Of a DNA stretch of 64,000 nucleotides, positions 30,861 through 43,074 are shown piece after piece. A program made the translations under genes and the position numbers. Source of the DNA: Hyperoplus lanceolatus (lineage: Eukaryota > Chordata > Actinopteri > Uranoscopiformes > Ammodytidae); the NCBI GenBank assembly GCA_026929865.2, contig CM049397.1, positions 2,913,501 through 2,977,500 on the forward strand. The letters run 5' to 3'. A model generated the notes under the pieces. The model did no database searches. It was not told the DNA's origin and saw nothing but the letters and a program-made list of their open reading frames with translations. Positions within the stretch are counted from its first letter, which is position 1. Every line of letters starts with the position of its first letter.

Positions 30861-33800
30861 GAGTAAGGTAAGTAAGCCTGATTGTAAACACCTGCCCATG
30901 AGCACTTGCTGCTGGTCCAACGGTGATCATAAAAACCCGGAGTGGAGCAGAAACACCATTGCTTGTGAGAAAAAACAATGGCAGAGGCTAAAAAAAAATC
31001 CCGTCAATAAATTTTAATGAATTTGAAAAAAATCTCTTAAAAAAATAGTTTGAAACCATCCGGTTATTGAATCTAAAAGCCATACTGCTGGGACTGAGCA
31101 AATAAATAGTTGGACCGCAATTTGCAACACATTCAATTAATTAAAATGTTACTAAGAGAACAATACACCAACTTCAGGTTATCTTCATTATTATCAGTAT
31201 TTCACATCTTTCTCATTTATAATTTTGACATTATATTTAATGATATCTGCACTGATAGACTCTGTGGAAAAACCCGAATCTTGCTTTAAAGAAGAGCTTG
31301 CCACAACCTTTCAACAAAGGACACAAGAGATGACGTTGCATGAAATTTAGCCCGGGAATTCCATGAACAGTGAGAAAAGTTTTAAAAATCATTCTTAGTG
31401 ATGAGTTCCTGCAATTTGAGTGGTTTTTTAATAGTGTTCCAGGCGGTGGGAGCAGACTCATGAAAGCCCTCTTCCCAAACTCAGTACGGGTTCTGTGGAC
31501 AGAGGTGGAAAGAAAGTCCAGAGAGTGTAAACTGTATGACATGAAGTTGGAAGAGAGAGCTATGATTCAAACAAGATACAGTACTGAGACAATTGTGATT
31601 ACTAATCACAGTGAAGATATAAGTAGTAAGTAAAAGGTGTGTGTCAGTATTTTAAATCACAACAACCACATTTGAAAACAGAATTGTTTTAGACACTCAG
31701 TGCTGAATACATCTTCAATTTAAATGCATCCATCTAATAAACTCAAGCAAAGTTATTATTTTCAGTGCATTTTCCATATTGAAAGTGGTCTCGAAATGTA
31801 GGTTCATCAAATAAATGTTTCTGTTTCTGGCTGGCCTCTGCAGTGGGAGCTGGTCTTCATTTAGATAAATAGTCCATGCTCTCTCACAAACACCACTAAA
31901 CTGAAGTTAAACCTGCCTCTTTGGAGGATTAATTTAAAATCAAATTTAGACCTAGAGTAGCTCTAGTTGACCGTCTTGCAATTGTCTTTGTTTAATCCAG
32001 AATAGCTTTAATCTAGGACTATTTTAAACTGAGTCTGTGCAAGTGGCTTTGAATTAATCCAGCTCAACGGGCATTTTAAACTTATATTTAAACTGACCAT
32101 TCCGCTTACTGAACCTTTAAGTGGGAGTCCTCAGATGTCTCCTTCTCGGTATGTCTTGCTGCATGTACAAATTCAGAGCCAGAGGGAATGCAAGTCAAAC
32201 AAATGAATAAGTAAAACACCTTACCTCTCATCTTAATTTGCCCAGAAGCTGTTGCTCAGTGTCAAGTAGCTACAGCTGTGGGTGATAGTATACCAGCCGC
32301 ATACTGTGCTATAGCAGAATACATTGCTGAACATATCCTGAATATGGTGGAATTGTCGCAGAGCAGTGTCCGGGCCTCCAGATGATGTTTGGCCTTTGTC
32401 CTGTGGGGTTTAGACTTTCTGTTGCCTTCTGACTGGATCCCCGCCAAGTCTCTCAACCCAGTCCGCCCCACAGACTTATAATGGATGGATGAAAAATGAT
32501 TCCAACTGTAATGTTATCCTGTTGATCTGAATTGTATTTTTCTGAAGCAGCCTTATACAATTCATTCAATTTGTGGTCCTTAAGTCAGATATGTTCCTCA
32601 CAACATTGGCAATGAGGTGAATGATAACAATGTAGCTGCCATTCATGTGTTTGTTTCCCAGTTCGCTCAGTTCTGGTGCTGTTGCTTCAGTACGAGGTGA
32701 TGCGATTTGATTATATCTTCAACTCCTGTTTCACCGTGGCCGGCAGGCAAAGTGGCAGTAAGGCAACAAACCAAACAGCTCCAGTCCAGCTTGAACGAAA
32801 GCTAACCGCATCCAAACGTTACACATAGCGTATTGTTGTGTGGTCAACACAGGTTTGTTTGTGACACACCAATTTTTTTAGTTTTTTGAGTCTGGGGTGT
32901 GATTTCTGCTCCTACTAACTATCTAAGTTTACCTACATATTACATCAAACGGGATAAAAAGCAAAATTCTAATTTATTAATTTATGTATAAGACTAGATG
33001 TGTTAATGTCCAATGACTCCAGGAGGTTGCACACTATGTAGCCTATCATCAAAATCCTAAGAGTTCATCTGTAGATCAAACATTCCAAAAAAATTCAATC
33101 ACAGATTAGTTGGTCTTGACCCAATAACGATAGGTAAACTAACATTGCCATGGTTGAACTGAAATGGGGCAAAACACTTGCAATTATATAATAATTGTAT
33201 TTTGCAGTTTGATTTTGATCTTATTGCTCCCGGCAGCATTGTTTCCAGTTGCAGCAGGCTGCTGTTTTCACTGTAAAAACTAATCCCAGTATATGCTGCC
33301 CAACAGTCAAAGTCAGTGACCGGCTTTATACTTCCATCTAAATGGTCCCTGTTGTTATTATTATACTTGGCTATAATTCATGTGTAAGCAGCATAGTTGT
33401 GTTGTATATGGTTGATGTTGGTTAGTTGAAAGTATAACGTCAGTCCATACACTGACCATATGTTTTGTATTTATGTATGTATCTACAATGTAACAATCAG
33501 ATTATGTAGCACAATAATAAGTAGACAATGTTCCCCATTCAATGCTAGTTACTTTTCAAGTTCTTTGTAGCTTGGTAAGTTTAATATATATTGATAGTGA
33601 AAGGGTGAAACATGGTTTTCACAAGATGAATGAGACTTTAACGTTAAATAAAGAAACAGTTATTACCCAGATGAAGAACCCCTCTTGTGGTGTCAAGCAG
33701 AGTATGACACGTGCAGGGGAAGAGCCTTTGCTCTGGGGAAAGGCTTCAGTGCCAAACACCCTGTGCCTTGCATGATTATTCCTGAATGTATCAAATAATT

Positions 33801-34579
33801 TAACTAGAATAAATATGGAAATGAGGCCATCCTAAAGATTGTTCACCTTTTGGAGCTGTGGAGGATTTTTCCTCTTCAACAGTTTCATCTTGTCCATAAG
33901 ATTTCATTTCCCAAATGTCTAGACCTTGACAGTTTACCTGCCTGCTTCTATTCACTTGCTCAATGCAATATGGGCCTGCAGCAAAAAGTGCTTCCTCCTC
34001 ATTACTGCCACTGCAGGCCAACTTAGGACAACCTCAAGCGCGCTTCCTTGTATCATGCACTGGATATTGTGCTGTCCACAGCAGCCTCGCACTTGAACAA
34101 TCGATTACTGCCGTACTTTGCGACAGAAGCAGGAATGGACCAGTCAGAGGAAAGGAGAGGGAAGGGAACGGACCAATCAGAGGATAGAGGGGAGGAATGG
34201 CCCAATCTCTCTTGCCATTTCCACTCTGTACTTTATATCTTCAATTGTCAATAAAATGAGAAAATATTAACATAACAGGTCAGAATACAGTAAACTCCAA
34301 ATAAGAAGATGATTTATTTGTGATGAGACAAAGAAAAGACTATTCTGAGCAGCAGATTGTTCCTCTGGGATGTTCACTGATTTTGACAACTATAGCATTC
34401 TCAAGAATCGTTGACTCCACATTTGAAGTGTTTCAAACAGTATACCCTTGAGCTCATATCTAACTGAGCTCAAGGGTGAATGTGTTCTGAATTATGCGTG
34501 ATTAAATTCATACCCAAGACAGTTGCAGTCCTAACCATGGGACAGATCATGTTACATCCACGACTTCAAGTATGTTATT
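30861..34579. other. Long intervening region, no gene seen
   Basis: No exon supported. About 31370-31640 resembles a repetitive 3'-type sequence but cannot be classed. A 32-bp exact inverted match to 6779-6810 lies at 32089-32120. The rest is AT-rich and carries only short random-looking frames. Confidence 0.5.
32089..32120 (-). repeat. Exact inverted copy of 6779-6810
   Basis: TAAACTGACCATTCCGCTTA onward is the perfect reverse complement of the 32 bases at 6779-6810 and ends in TTAA. Both look like isolated ends of one repeat family whose other termini I could not find. Confidence 0.8.
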
Positions 34580-34590
34580 AGATCCCATCA

Positions 34591-35264
34591 AGTCTGGTTT
34601 GGCCAGCGTCCATCAGCGCGTACGTCGGCTACCAGCATAACTCCCCCCTTCCTGTTGCTGACTTTCCCGTGATTGAGCTCCCCCTCAAACTCGGAAACAA
34701 TTCGCTCACAGCCAACCTGTGTGTCTGACTCCGAGGGCAGCTCTCTCTCTCTCTCTCTCTCTCTCACTCACACACACACACACAGAGAGGGTGTAAGGAT
34801 ACTAATAGCAGCGGCGGTCCGGGACGCAGCCAAGCCTAGCTTTCCCACTTCATTGTACAACTTCCCCGTTCCTTTTATTTGGTGAATTACGGGACAACAG
34901 GCCACGGTTGTTTATGTTGCCAGAGTAAACACTGCGTTACTACTTCATTCCAGTTAAGTTATCCCGTGAGCTACTCAAGGGCTAAAGTGTATGGTGTCTT
35001 GACATGCTGGTGAGAAAGCAACACACTATGTGTATTCCTTTTGTCTTTAATAGTTTTTTTTGTTTGCGGTTGGGATTTAGCCATTCGTCTGACAGCCTCT
35101 GAACGTGCAGACGTTCCAGCAAAATATTTCCCCCCCTGCATTATTTTGCACACACACCGCTGCTGCTTCCCGGGTTCAGCCCCGCCCTAGACGATTGTGA
35201 TTGGTTTAAAGAAATAAAGACAGACCATACTACATGCTGTAGTTTGGTCTGGCTTTGTGAGACT
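34591..35264. mobile_element. TIR element with 11-bp flanking direct repeats
   Basis: The 11-mer AGATCCCATCA lies directly on both sides (34580-34590 and 35265-35275). The 674-bp segment between begins AGTCTGGTTTGGCC and its right end, read inwards, begins AGTCTCACAAAGCCAGACC. An 11-bp duplication is longer than hAT (8) and fits the 9-11 bp of Mutator-like elements, but the inverted repeats are weak. A CT/CA microsatellite lies inside. No transposase. Confidence 0.6.
34741..34788. repeat. (CT)n(CA)n microsatellite
   Basis: An uninterrupted CT run leads into a CA run and then GAGAGG. Confidence 0.9.
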
Positions 35265-35275
35265 AGATCCCATCA

Positions 35276-36003
35276 GGCTTCATGGGTTAGGTGCACTGCA
35301 TGGGATTGGCCAGCTTAAACACTACAATTTATGCAAGCATGGGGTATGTTGAAATGTATAAAGACAAACAATGCAGAGCACAAAAAGAAAATAATACTCA
35401 TCATATGCTTTATTATAATTATCTCTGGAAAGAACATCACAGCCTGAATATTCCCTTTACGAAAGGAGTCCTGTTAGAGGGGTTGGGGGTGGGCGGGTAT
35501 TTTATGTTGCATCTGCAAGGTTGCTAATTAAAATCCATACCCCTAATGAGTTTTTAGCACCCCTATTGGTTAACATGATTACCTAAGATAAGAGCAGTAA
35601 ATTGAGCTCCTTTTAATTAAGTGTAAGATTTACAACCGTTTTTACTGAAGAGGCTCTAAATCGTGGCCCAGCAGCAGGCTCGCCAAAGGCTCAAACTCTT
35701 GGATTTCAAAGTGCTCTAAAAATTCAATTGACAAATTCAGCTCCATGCTTTGTGTTCAGATTGATGGCTAAAAGGTGATATGACACAAATGTTTAGGATT
35801 GAAAGGATTTTCATTACATTGTTTATTTGAAACAGACGAATCGTAAAACAACCTTTGTTCCTGTACATTTCTAAATTAAAAAGGTTATTTGATCACTTTT
35901 GCTGCTGGTTGCTGTAAATGCAAAATTCCAAGAGATGGAATTTTTCGCCCCCTGTCTAAATGATTTTAATTGCTGAAGTATTCCTCCAATGCACTTCCTG
36001 CAG
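35276..36003. other. Intervening DNA, possible conserved non-coding block
   Basis: No gene. About 35530-35640 is AT-rich with CTAATTAAAAT, TTTTAATTAAG and TGATTACC, the kind of homeodomain-site clustering often found in vertebrate enhancers. This is only a pattern-level suggestion. Confidence 0.35.
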
Positions 36004-36390
36004 GCCACAAGTCAAAAATTGGCAAGTTTCAGTTTGAGTACAAAGGGGCCACAACAAGACATACTGTATATTAGATTTATTGTATAAGATATAATTGACA
36101 AAATGCGCAATGACGATAGAAAACGGATTGTGAGTATTTGTGAATATTCTGAATGTGTCCATACACATCTGCCCATGGAGTCTGCCCATGTCTCCTATTC
36201 ATAAATCTGCCAATGGCCTTGGAATTTCAGTACATACATTCCATGGTCCCCATAAGATGAATACTACAAACTTGATCCACTTACCACACTTCTACTTATG
36301 AATTAAATTTGTGTAAATATAATGCTGTGTAATTTGCAACATATACAGTTAGGCCCCCCTGCACTTCCCACTTGTTATTCAAACTATCCA

Positions 36391-36668
36391 TGCGTTCCAA
36401 ATCACATACTTTTTCTTTTTACTGCACCACATACTAAAGTACAGAAGAGTTTTTGGGCCACAGGAGAGAAAAAAAAATCACATTAGGAAGATTTTTTTTC
36501 ATTATGTCTTGAAATGTCAAGAATAAAGACGAATACTACAAAATGCTTTTGGAGCTAGTGGGGTATCTAGATATTTTCAGCATACTACAATTGACGTGCA
36601 TGTATTGGGACATCCTAAATCTTTTTCTGGCATACTAAATAGTATGGAAGTATGGGGATTGGAACGCA
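36391..36668. mobile_element. MITE with TGCGTTCC ends, related family, copy A
   Basis: TGCGTTCCAAATCACATAC at the left and GATTGGAACGCA at the right form terminal inverted repeats around 278 bp without coding capacity. Its ends resemble those of the MITEs at 7896 and 37563, but the interior differs. Duplicate at 51431-51708. Confidence 0.6.
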
Positions 36669-37562
36669 GGGCATGTCTTGTTTGAGTTAAAACATAATTG
36701 TCACGGTTCTGCCTACTACCCGCCCTTCTTCTGTGTGATCCGCGCCAGGTTTTCCACTCTACCCTTTATCCTGGCTGACTGACAAGTGAGACAGCCAATT
36801 GTCGTTGCCGTCTGCCCCACATCCACTGTCCTCATCAGCCTTGCCTTTAAAGCCACACCAGGATCGACAGTCAGCACTGAATTATTGCATTCATGTTCAT
36901 GTCTGGTTATGCCATGTACTCCTGACCCAAGCCTTGTTTTTGGACTCTGTTCTTTGCCAAGCGCTCTTTGGAGAACTGACTGCCTTCTTGTTGCCAACCT
37001 TTTTCCATCTCCAACTCGTGAGTCTTGCCCAGCCCTTGTTTTCTCTGCCAAGCTGTTAATTCACTTTTGGATCCACAAACATTTCTGGTCTCACCGGCCC
37101 TGATAATAATGGTGCATTTTATCTGACAGCATGTGATTAGTGCCCCACACCTTAACGCTTTCATGAACTGGGTCAACATTGAATCATTTGTCGAGAGGGA
37201 GAAATAAAAACAGACATTAACACGAAAGATGTCAGTATAACTAGGAACATAGGGAGTTCTGAACAGAAAGCCCCTGAATTTGCTTCCTTTTTCTGTGTGA
37301 TTAAGCAGCTATCCACATAGAATGAATTCGTATTGCGGTGGCACCTGGCACTGCCACTTTGGCCCTGGAGGTGTCGGGCCCTTTAATTACTTTTTTTTTT
37401 GCTGCGGGTTTATTCATGTTTTGTGATTAGATCATCCGACCTAGAGCAAAAGGAAGCCACATTTATGGAAATCTTGGGTTGTTTTAATGCTTTGCCTGAG
37501 AGCTGATCGTTTCAGCTGTAACAACCTCAGCCAATGGAGCTACTATGCTACAGACACATTCT
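36669..37562. other. Copy A: repeat-like and unclassified DNA, no gene
   Basis: About 36699-37105 (GTCACGGTTCTGCC to CACCGGCCCTGATAAT) has the look of a dispersed repeat but I cannot class it; its frames differ between copies A and B by one-base indels. About 37290-37560 is unique-looking AT-rich DNA that might be conserved non-coding sequence. Confidence 0.4.
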
Positions 37563-37970
37563 GGTTGCGTTCCGAATCGCATACTTTCTACTATATAGTA
37601 TGTAGAAAAAAGATTTAGGATGTCCCGATTCTTGTGGCCAGATTTAGGATGGTTAGAAGTACCCGGATGTCCTACTTCATGCGGCCAAGATTGTTAGTGT
37701 TGAAAAGTGCATCCTATTTGGGCGATTCTGACCCACAATCCAGTGCGCACGTGAAGTGACGTAACATTGACGAAGCCTCCATATGAAAACAAACGGGGAT
37801 GCGACAGATATAAAAGCGAGAGGCAAGATCAAGGCGCAATGTTATGATGAAATAAGAGAGAAAAGTATGTCCCAATAGTATGCCTACTGCATCCTAACTA
37901 GATTATTTTTATCGTCAGATGTAGTATGTTGAATAGAAAAAAGAAAGATTATGCGATTCGGAACGCAACC
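37563..37970. mobile_element. MITE with TGCGTTC ends, copy 2
   Basis: Ends GGTTGCGTTCCGAATCGCAT and ATGCGATTCGGAACGCAACC form near-perfect inverted repeats around a 408-bp element homologous to 7896-8251. The outer three bases are GGT/ACC here and CCC/GGG in copy 1. No coding capacity. Confidence 0.75.
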
Positions 37971-38317
37971 TTTGTATTCTGTCTTCTCCACTGTGGAGAA
38001 AACACAGCGTTTTTTTTTTTTTTTGTTTTTTTTTCAAAGACCTTTCCCATCAGACACACCTGTCCTCCCAAGTCTGTTCATTTCTACATCCTATTAATTT
38101 TTATTCTTTCTCTTTGACCCTTCTGGCTTTTAAAAACACAGCAGACTAGTCTGTGTCTGTTCTAATGGGATTTTTTTCAAATGATTTATTTGCCTCTGAT
38201 TCTCCTTAGCTCAGGTTTAACTGGTTTCTGGAAAGAAATAAAAAGGCAAGAATCACTGGCATGCTGTCATCACAAACTGTGTGACATTGAGATGAACATT
38301 TAGCAATATACTGAATT

Positions 38318-41306
38318 TTAATGAGGAGTCTCACTCATCTTCAACCGCTTATCCGAAATGGGGTCGCGGGGCAGCAGCTTGAGCAGGGAACCCCAGACTT
38401 CTTTTTCCCGGGCCACATCAACCAGCTCTGACTGGGGGATCCCGAGGCGTTCCCAGGCCAGCGTGGTGATATAATCTCTCCACCTAGTCCTGGGTCTTCC
38501 CCGAGGCCTCCTTCCAGCTGGACGCTCCTGGAACACCTCCCTAGGGAAGCGCCCTGGGGGCATCCTTACCAGATGCCCGAACCACCTCATCTGGCTCCTT
38601 TCAACGCAACGGAGTAGCGGCTCTGCCCCGAGTTCCTCACGAATGACTGAGCTTCTCACCCTATCTCTAAGGGAGACGCCAGCCACCCTCCTGAGAAAGC
38701 CCATTTCGGCCGCTTGTACCCGCGATCTCATTCTTTCGGTCATTACCCAGCCTTCATGACCATAGGTGAGGGTAGGAACAAAGATCGACTGGTAGATCGA
38801 AAGCTTTGCCTTACGACTCAGCTCTTTTTTTCGTCACAACAGTGCGGTAAGGCGAGTGCAAAACTGCCCCTGCTGCTCCGATTCTGCGGCCAATCTCACG
38901 CTCCATTGTTCCCTCACTCGCAAACAAGACCCCGAGGTACTTCAACTCCTTCACTTGGGGTAAGGACTCATTCCCTACCTGTAGTAGACAATCCATCGGT
39001 TTCCTGCTGAGCACCATGGCCTCCGATTTAGAGGTGCTGATCCTCATCCCAACCGCTTCACACTTGGCTGCAAACCGATCCAATGAGAGCTGAAGGTCAC
39101 AGGCCGATGATGTCATCAGAACCACATCATCCGCAAACAGCAGAGATGAGATCTTCAGACCACCAAACTGCAACCCCTCCCCAACACGACTACGCCTTGA
39201 TATCCTGTCCATGAATATCACAAACAGGATTGGTGATAAAGCGCAGCCCTGGCGGAGGCCAACCCCCACCGGAAACGAGTCTGACTTACTACCGAGAACC
39301 CGTACACAGCTCTCGCTTTGGGCGTACAGAGATTGGATGGCCCTGAGAAGGGACCCCCTCACCCCATACTCCCGCAGCACCCCCCCACAGTATCTCCCGG
39401 GGAACCCGGTCATAAGCCCTCTCCAGATCTACAAAACACATGTAGACTGGATGAGCAAACTCCCAAGCTCCCTCTAGGATCCTTGCGAGAGTGAAGAGCT
39501 GGTCCGTTGTTCCACGGCCAGGACGGAATCCGCATTGTTCCTCTTCAATCTTAGGTTCGACTATCGGCCGAACCCTCCTTTCCAGCACCTTGGAGTAGAC
39601 TTTGCCGGGAAGGCTGAGAAGTGTGATACCCCGGTAGTTGGCACACACTCTCTGGTCCCCCTTTTTGAAAATAGGAACCACCACCCGGTCTGCCACTCCT
39701 TCGGCACTGTACCCAACTTCCACGCAATGTTGAAGAGGCGTGTCATCCAAGACAGCCCCTCCACACCCATTGCTTTCAGCATTTCTGGACGGATCTCATC
39801 AAACCCGGGGCTTTGCCACTGTGGAGTTGTTTAACTACCTCAGTGACTTCCACCAGGGAAATTGACGATGATCCCCCATCAGCCTCCAGCTCTGCCTCCA
39901 ACATAAAGGGCGTGTTAGACGGATTCAGGAGTTCCTCAAAGTGCTCTTTCCACCGACCGACTACCTCCTCAGTTTAGGTCAACAGCGTCCCATCCTTACT
40001 GTAAACAGCTTGGATGGTTCCCCGCTTCCGCCTCCTGAGGTGCCGGACGGTCTTCCAGAAACACCTTGGTGCCGACCGAAAGTCCTCCTCCAAACTTCTC
40101 CCACACCTGCTGCTTTGCCTCTGTCACGGCAGAAGCTGAAGCCCTTCGGGCCTGTCGGTACCTTGCAACTGCCTCAGGAGTCCCCCAAGATAACATATCC
40201 CGGAAGCACTCCTTCTTCAGTCGGACGGCTTCCCTGACCACCGAGGTCCACCACGGCGTTCGAGGGTTACCGCCCCTTGAGGCACCTAAGACCTTGAGAC
40301 CACAGCTGCCTGCCGCAGCTTCAGCAATGGAAGTTTTGAACATCGACCACTCGGGTTCAATGCCCCCAACCTCCACAGGGATGCTAGAAAAGCTCTGCAG
40401 GAGGTGCAAATTAAAGATCTCTTGAACAGGGGCCTCCGCCAGACGTTCCCAGTTCACCCGCACTACCCGTTTGGGCTTACCAGGTCTGTCCAGAGTCTTC
40501 CCCCACCCTTTGACCCAACTCACAACCAGATGGTGATCAGTTGACAGCTCCGCCCCTCTCTTCACCCGAGTGTCCGAAACATGCGGCCTTAGATCAGATG
40601 ATACGATCACGAAATCGATCATCGACCTTCGGCCTAGGGTGCTCTGGTACCATGTACATTTATGAGCATCCTTATGTTTGAACATGGTGTTTGTTGTAGA
40701 CAAACCATGACCAGCACAGAAGTCTAACAACTAACGACCGCTTGGGTTCAGATCGGGGAGGCCGTTCCTCCCAATCACGCCTTTCCAGGTGTCTCCATCA
40801 TTGCCCACGTGCGTGTTAAAGTCTCCCAGCAGAACTATGGAGTCCCCTACCGGAGCCCCATGCAGGACTTCGTTCAGGGTCTCCAAGAAGGCCGAATACT
40901 CCGAACTGCTGTTTGGTGCATACGCACAGACAACAGTCAGAGTCTTCCCCCCCACAGCCCGGAGGCGTAGGGAGGCGACCCTCTCGTCCACCGGGGTAAA
41001 CTCCAACGTAGTAGCGCCCAGCCGGGGGCTCTTGAGTATCCCCATACCGGCCCGGAGCCTCACACCTTGGGCAACTCCAGAGAAGAATAGAGTCCAACCC
41101 CTGTCCAGAAGTACGGTTCCAGAGCCAAGACTGTGCGTGGAGGTAAGCCCCACCAGATCTAATTGGTAGCGCTCCACCTCCCGCACCAGTTCCGGCTCCT
41201 TCCCCCACAGCGAGGTGACGTTCCACGTCCCCAAAGCCAGCCTCTGCCGCCCGTGTCTGGTCCATCGTGGTCCCCGCCCTTCACTGCCACCCTTTAGGCA
41301 GCGCAC
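38318..41306 (-). pseudogene. LINE endonuclease/reverse transcriptase, broken, copy A
   Basis: The endonuclease begins with [12 protein letters not shown] near 41240, continues with [12 protein letters not shown] near 40810 and ends, after a stop at about 40730, with STDHHLVVSW near 40540. Reverse transcriptase motifs follow: KAPGFDEIRPE near 39800, GFRPGRGTTDQL near 39530, GLRQGCALSPILF near 39255 and LLFADDVVLM near 39125. The C-terminal part reads MTERMRSRVQAAEMGFLRRV. Lesions shared with copy B are the stop after NPSGR, a frameshift near 40095, a TAA near 39975 and a frameshift near 39690. Copy A alone has an extra C in a run at 39380-39386 and a missing base near 39806. Its last frame runs through the 3' end into the target duplication. 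Confidence 0.9.
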
Positions 41307-41664
41307 CCGACCCCAGCGGTTCCTCTAACGAGTGGTGGGCCCATCAGTTGTAGAGGGAGTTTGTGCCACGTAGCTTCTTCGGGCTGTGCCGGGCCGGGCC
41401 CCATGGCAGACCCGGCCACCAGACGCTCGCAGGCGGGCCCCCTTTCTGGGCCTGGCTCCAGACGGGGGCCCCGGGCTTCCTCCGGGCAGGGTCACACTTC
41501 CTCTAGCTTGTTTTTCCATGAGGTCTTTTTGAACCATTCTTACCTGAGACCACTTTGCCTTGGGAGACCCTACCAGGAGCACTAGGCTCCGGACAACACA
41601 GCTCTCAGGTTCACAGGGGCACACAAACCTCTCCACCACGGTAAGGTGATGGTTCAAGGACAGG
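38332..41664 (-). mobile_element. RTE/Rex3-like LINE, near full length, copy A
   Basis: A 3,333-bp non-LTR retrotransposon flanked by the 13-bp duplication TAATGAGGAGTCT (38319-38331 and 41665-41677). It begins on the minus strand with GTCCTTGAACCATCACCTTA and ends GATAAGCGGTTGAAGATGAGTG, a GATG-type tail as in Rex3/RTE elements. The order is 5' leader, apurinic-type endonuclease, reverse transcriptase and C-terminal part. Multiple stops and frameshifts make it inactive. The insertion predates the segmental duplication, because copy B carries it at the same site. Confidence 0.92.
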
Positions 41665-41677
41665 TAATGAGGAGTCT

Positions 41678-42275
41678 GTTTTTCTGAAATGTACTTTGTT
41701 TTGCATTTTTAAAATTCCCTGGACCATATTGTCATCATCACTTCAGTGTGTTCAGCTAAATGAATTGTATAATCATTATGGACAGAAATACTCATTTGTT
41801 TCTCATTAGCCAATTAAAAAGTAGCTTGTCGCTGCTAGCTGTTTTCTATTTCCCAGGCCCTTTCAGTCAACTTACCACCGTATGCATGTGCAGAGAAAGT
41901 GTGTGCTCCCTGAATACTGACACTGATCTCTGACTGACATCTCACTTCGTCCTGGCCTATATTACTGACATTTTGAACTGGGTCTTTTTACAGATCCTGC
42001 GTGTAGCCTCTTTTGATTTTCTCCTCACCTTGGGGTCACAAATTATCAAATTGTCTTGCTGACATTTGGGTTGGTCAAAGTAGCTGATAGCTTTCTACTC
42101 ATGCACCACATTACATTTGGACTCACAGAAGTGTAATGTATGTTTAGTACTACTTACATATGAATACTTATGGATGACAAATAACCAAAAAGCAATGCTA
42201 GTTAGCCAGCATTGCCCCTTACAGTTAACAACCAGGATTCTGAAACAAGCATTTGAAACAATTTTTGTACATTAA
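41678..42275. other. Copy A: unique-looking DNA, no gene
   Basis: AT-rich sequence between the LINE and the foldback element, without recognisable coding or RNA features. Confidence 0.5.
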
Positions 42276-42400
42276 GGGCCAGTTTCACAGACATGGATTA
42301 AGCCTAGTCCTGGACTAAATGGAATTTTGAATGGAGATTGTCCATTGAAAGTACAATTTAGTCCAGAACTAGGCTTAATCCATCTCTGCGAAACCGGCCC
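42276..42400. mobile_element. Small foldback MITE, copy A
   Basis: A 125-bp element that is almost entirely inverted repeat. The left arm starts GGGCCAGTTTCACAGACATG and continues to CTGGACTAAAT; the right arm, read inwards, starts GGGCCGGTTTCGCAGAGATG and continues to the same CTGGACTAAAT. The flanks are TTAA at the left and TAAG at the right. It has no coding capacity and would fold into a long hairpin as single-stranded DNA or RNA. Confidence 0.8.
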
Positions 42401-42550
42401 TAAGTGTTTTAAGAAATGGTGTATTTCAGGAAACTTTTTGTCTTAAAATGTTAGATGTCGCTTTACCAGACTGACGTTTACCAATTCTCTATAATGACGT
42501 GAGTTCCATGGTCTCTAGTCAGGATGGCCACACTTTCCTATAAGACGTTA

Positions 42551-43074
42551 GCCGTGTCTCAATCAAGTGGCGCGGTCTATGAAGGCCGATTCGAAGGCCG
42601 AACGAGCGTTGTTAAACGAGACGGTCTCCGCAGGTCTCCGTTTACGAGCATTTCCGGTTTGCGTAACAAGCCGTTACCTTGCGTGACGACTCGCCGCTCC
42701 TGTGCTGCCTAGCAACCCTGATTGCTGCCAACGGAAACAGCTTTGTCAGCGGAGGAAAAAAGAAAAAGAAGTTGCCTACCAGACGAAAAGAAAAAAAGTA
42801 CAAGAAAAAAAGAAAGGAAGATAAAAGTTAAGAAGATGGAGCAACACGTTGCTGTTTTGTTATATTTTATTTTATGCCATCCCTGGAAAAAAACGCAATG
42901 AATGTTGGGCCGCGAAGGATCCATCTGGTGCAGCCTTCAAAACCGAGTAACGAAGGCTGCATTTCTCGGCCGCATATGAAGGAGCCTTGCAAATGGAACA
43001 AGCCTTTGCCCGCTGCTATGACGCAATCGGTCTTCAAATGCATCCTTCGTAGGCTGCGGCCTCTGGAATGGGAT
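42551..43074 (+). mobile_element. Non-autonomous repeat with MEQHVAVLL frame, copy A
   Basis: Homologous to 29470-29990. The ends GCCGTGTCTCAATCAAGTGG and, read inwards from the right, ATCCCATTCCAGAGGCCGCAG show imperfect inverted similarity, as does the inner GTCTATGAAGG/CCTTCGTAG pair. The frame MEQHVAVLLYFILCHPWK-like is altered relative to the other copies. No domain is recognised. Confidence 0.55.

Noticed and set aside
40789-41169. Plus-strand frames opposite the LINE (also 40066-40425, 55107-55466, 55825-56205)
   Set aside because: They are mirror frames of the GC-rich LINE coding strand, without motifs.
40816-41265. A 149-codon minus-strand frame over the LINE endonuclease (also 55852-56301)
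   Set aside because: It is the wrong frame; the endonuclease motifs are in the overlapping frame.
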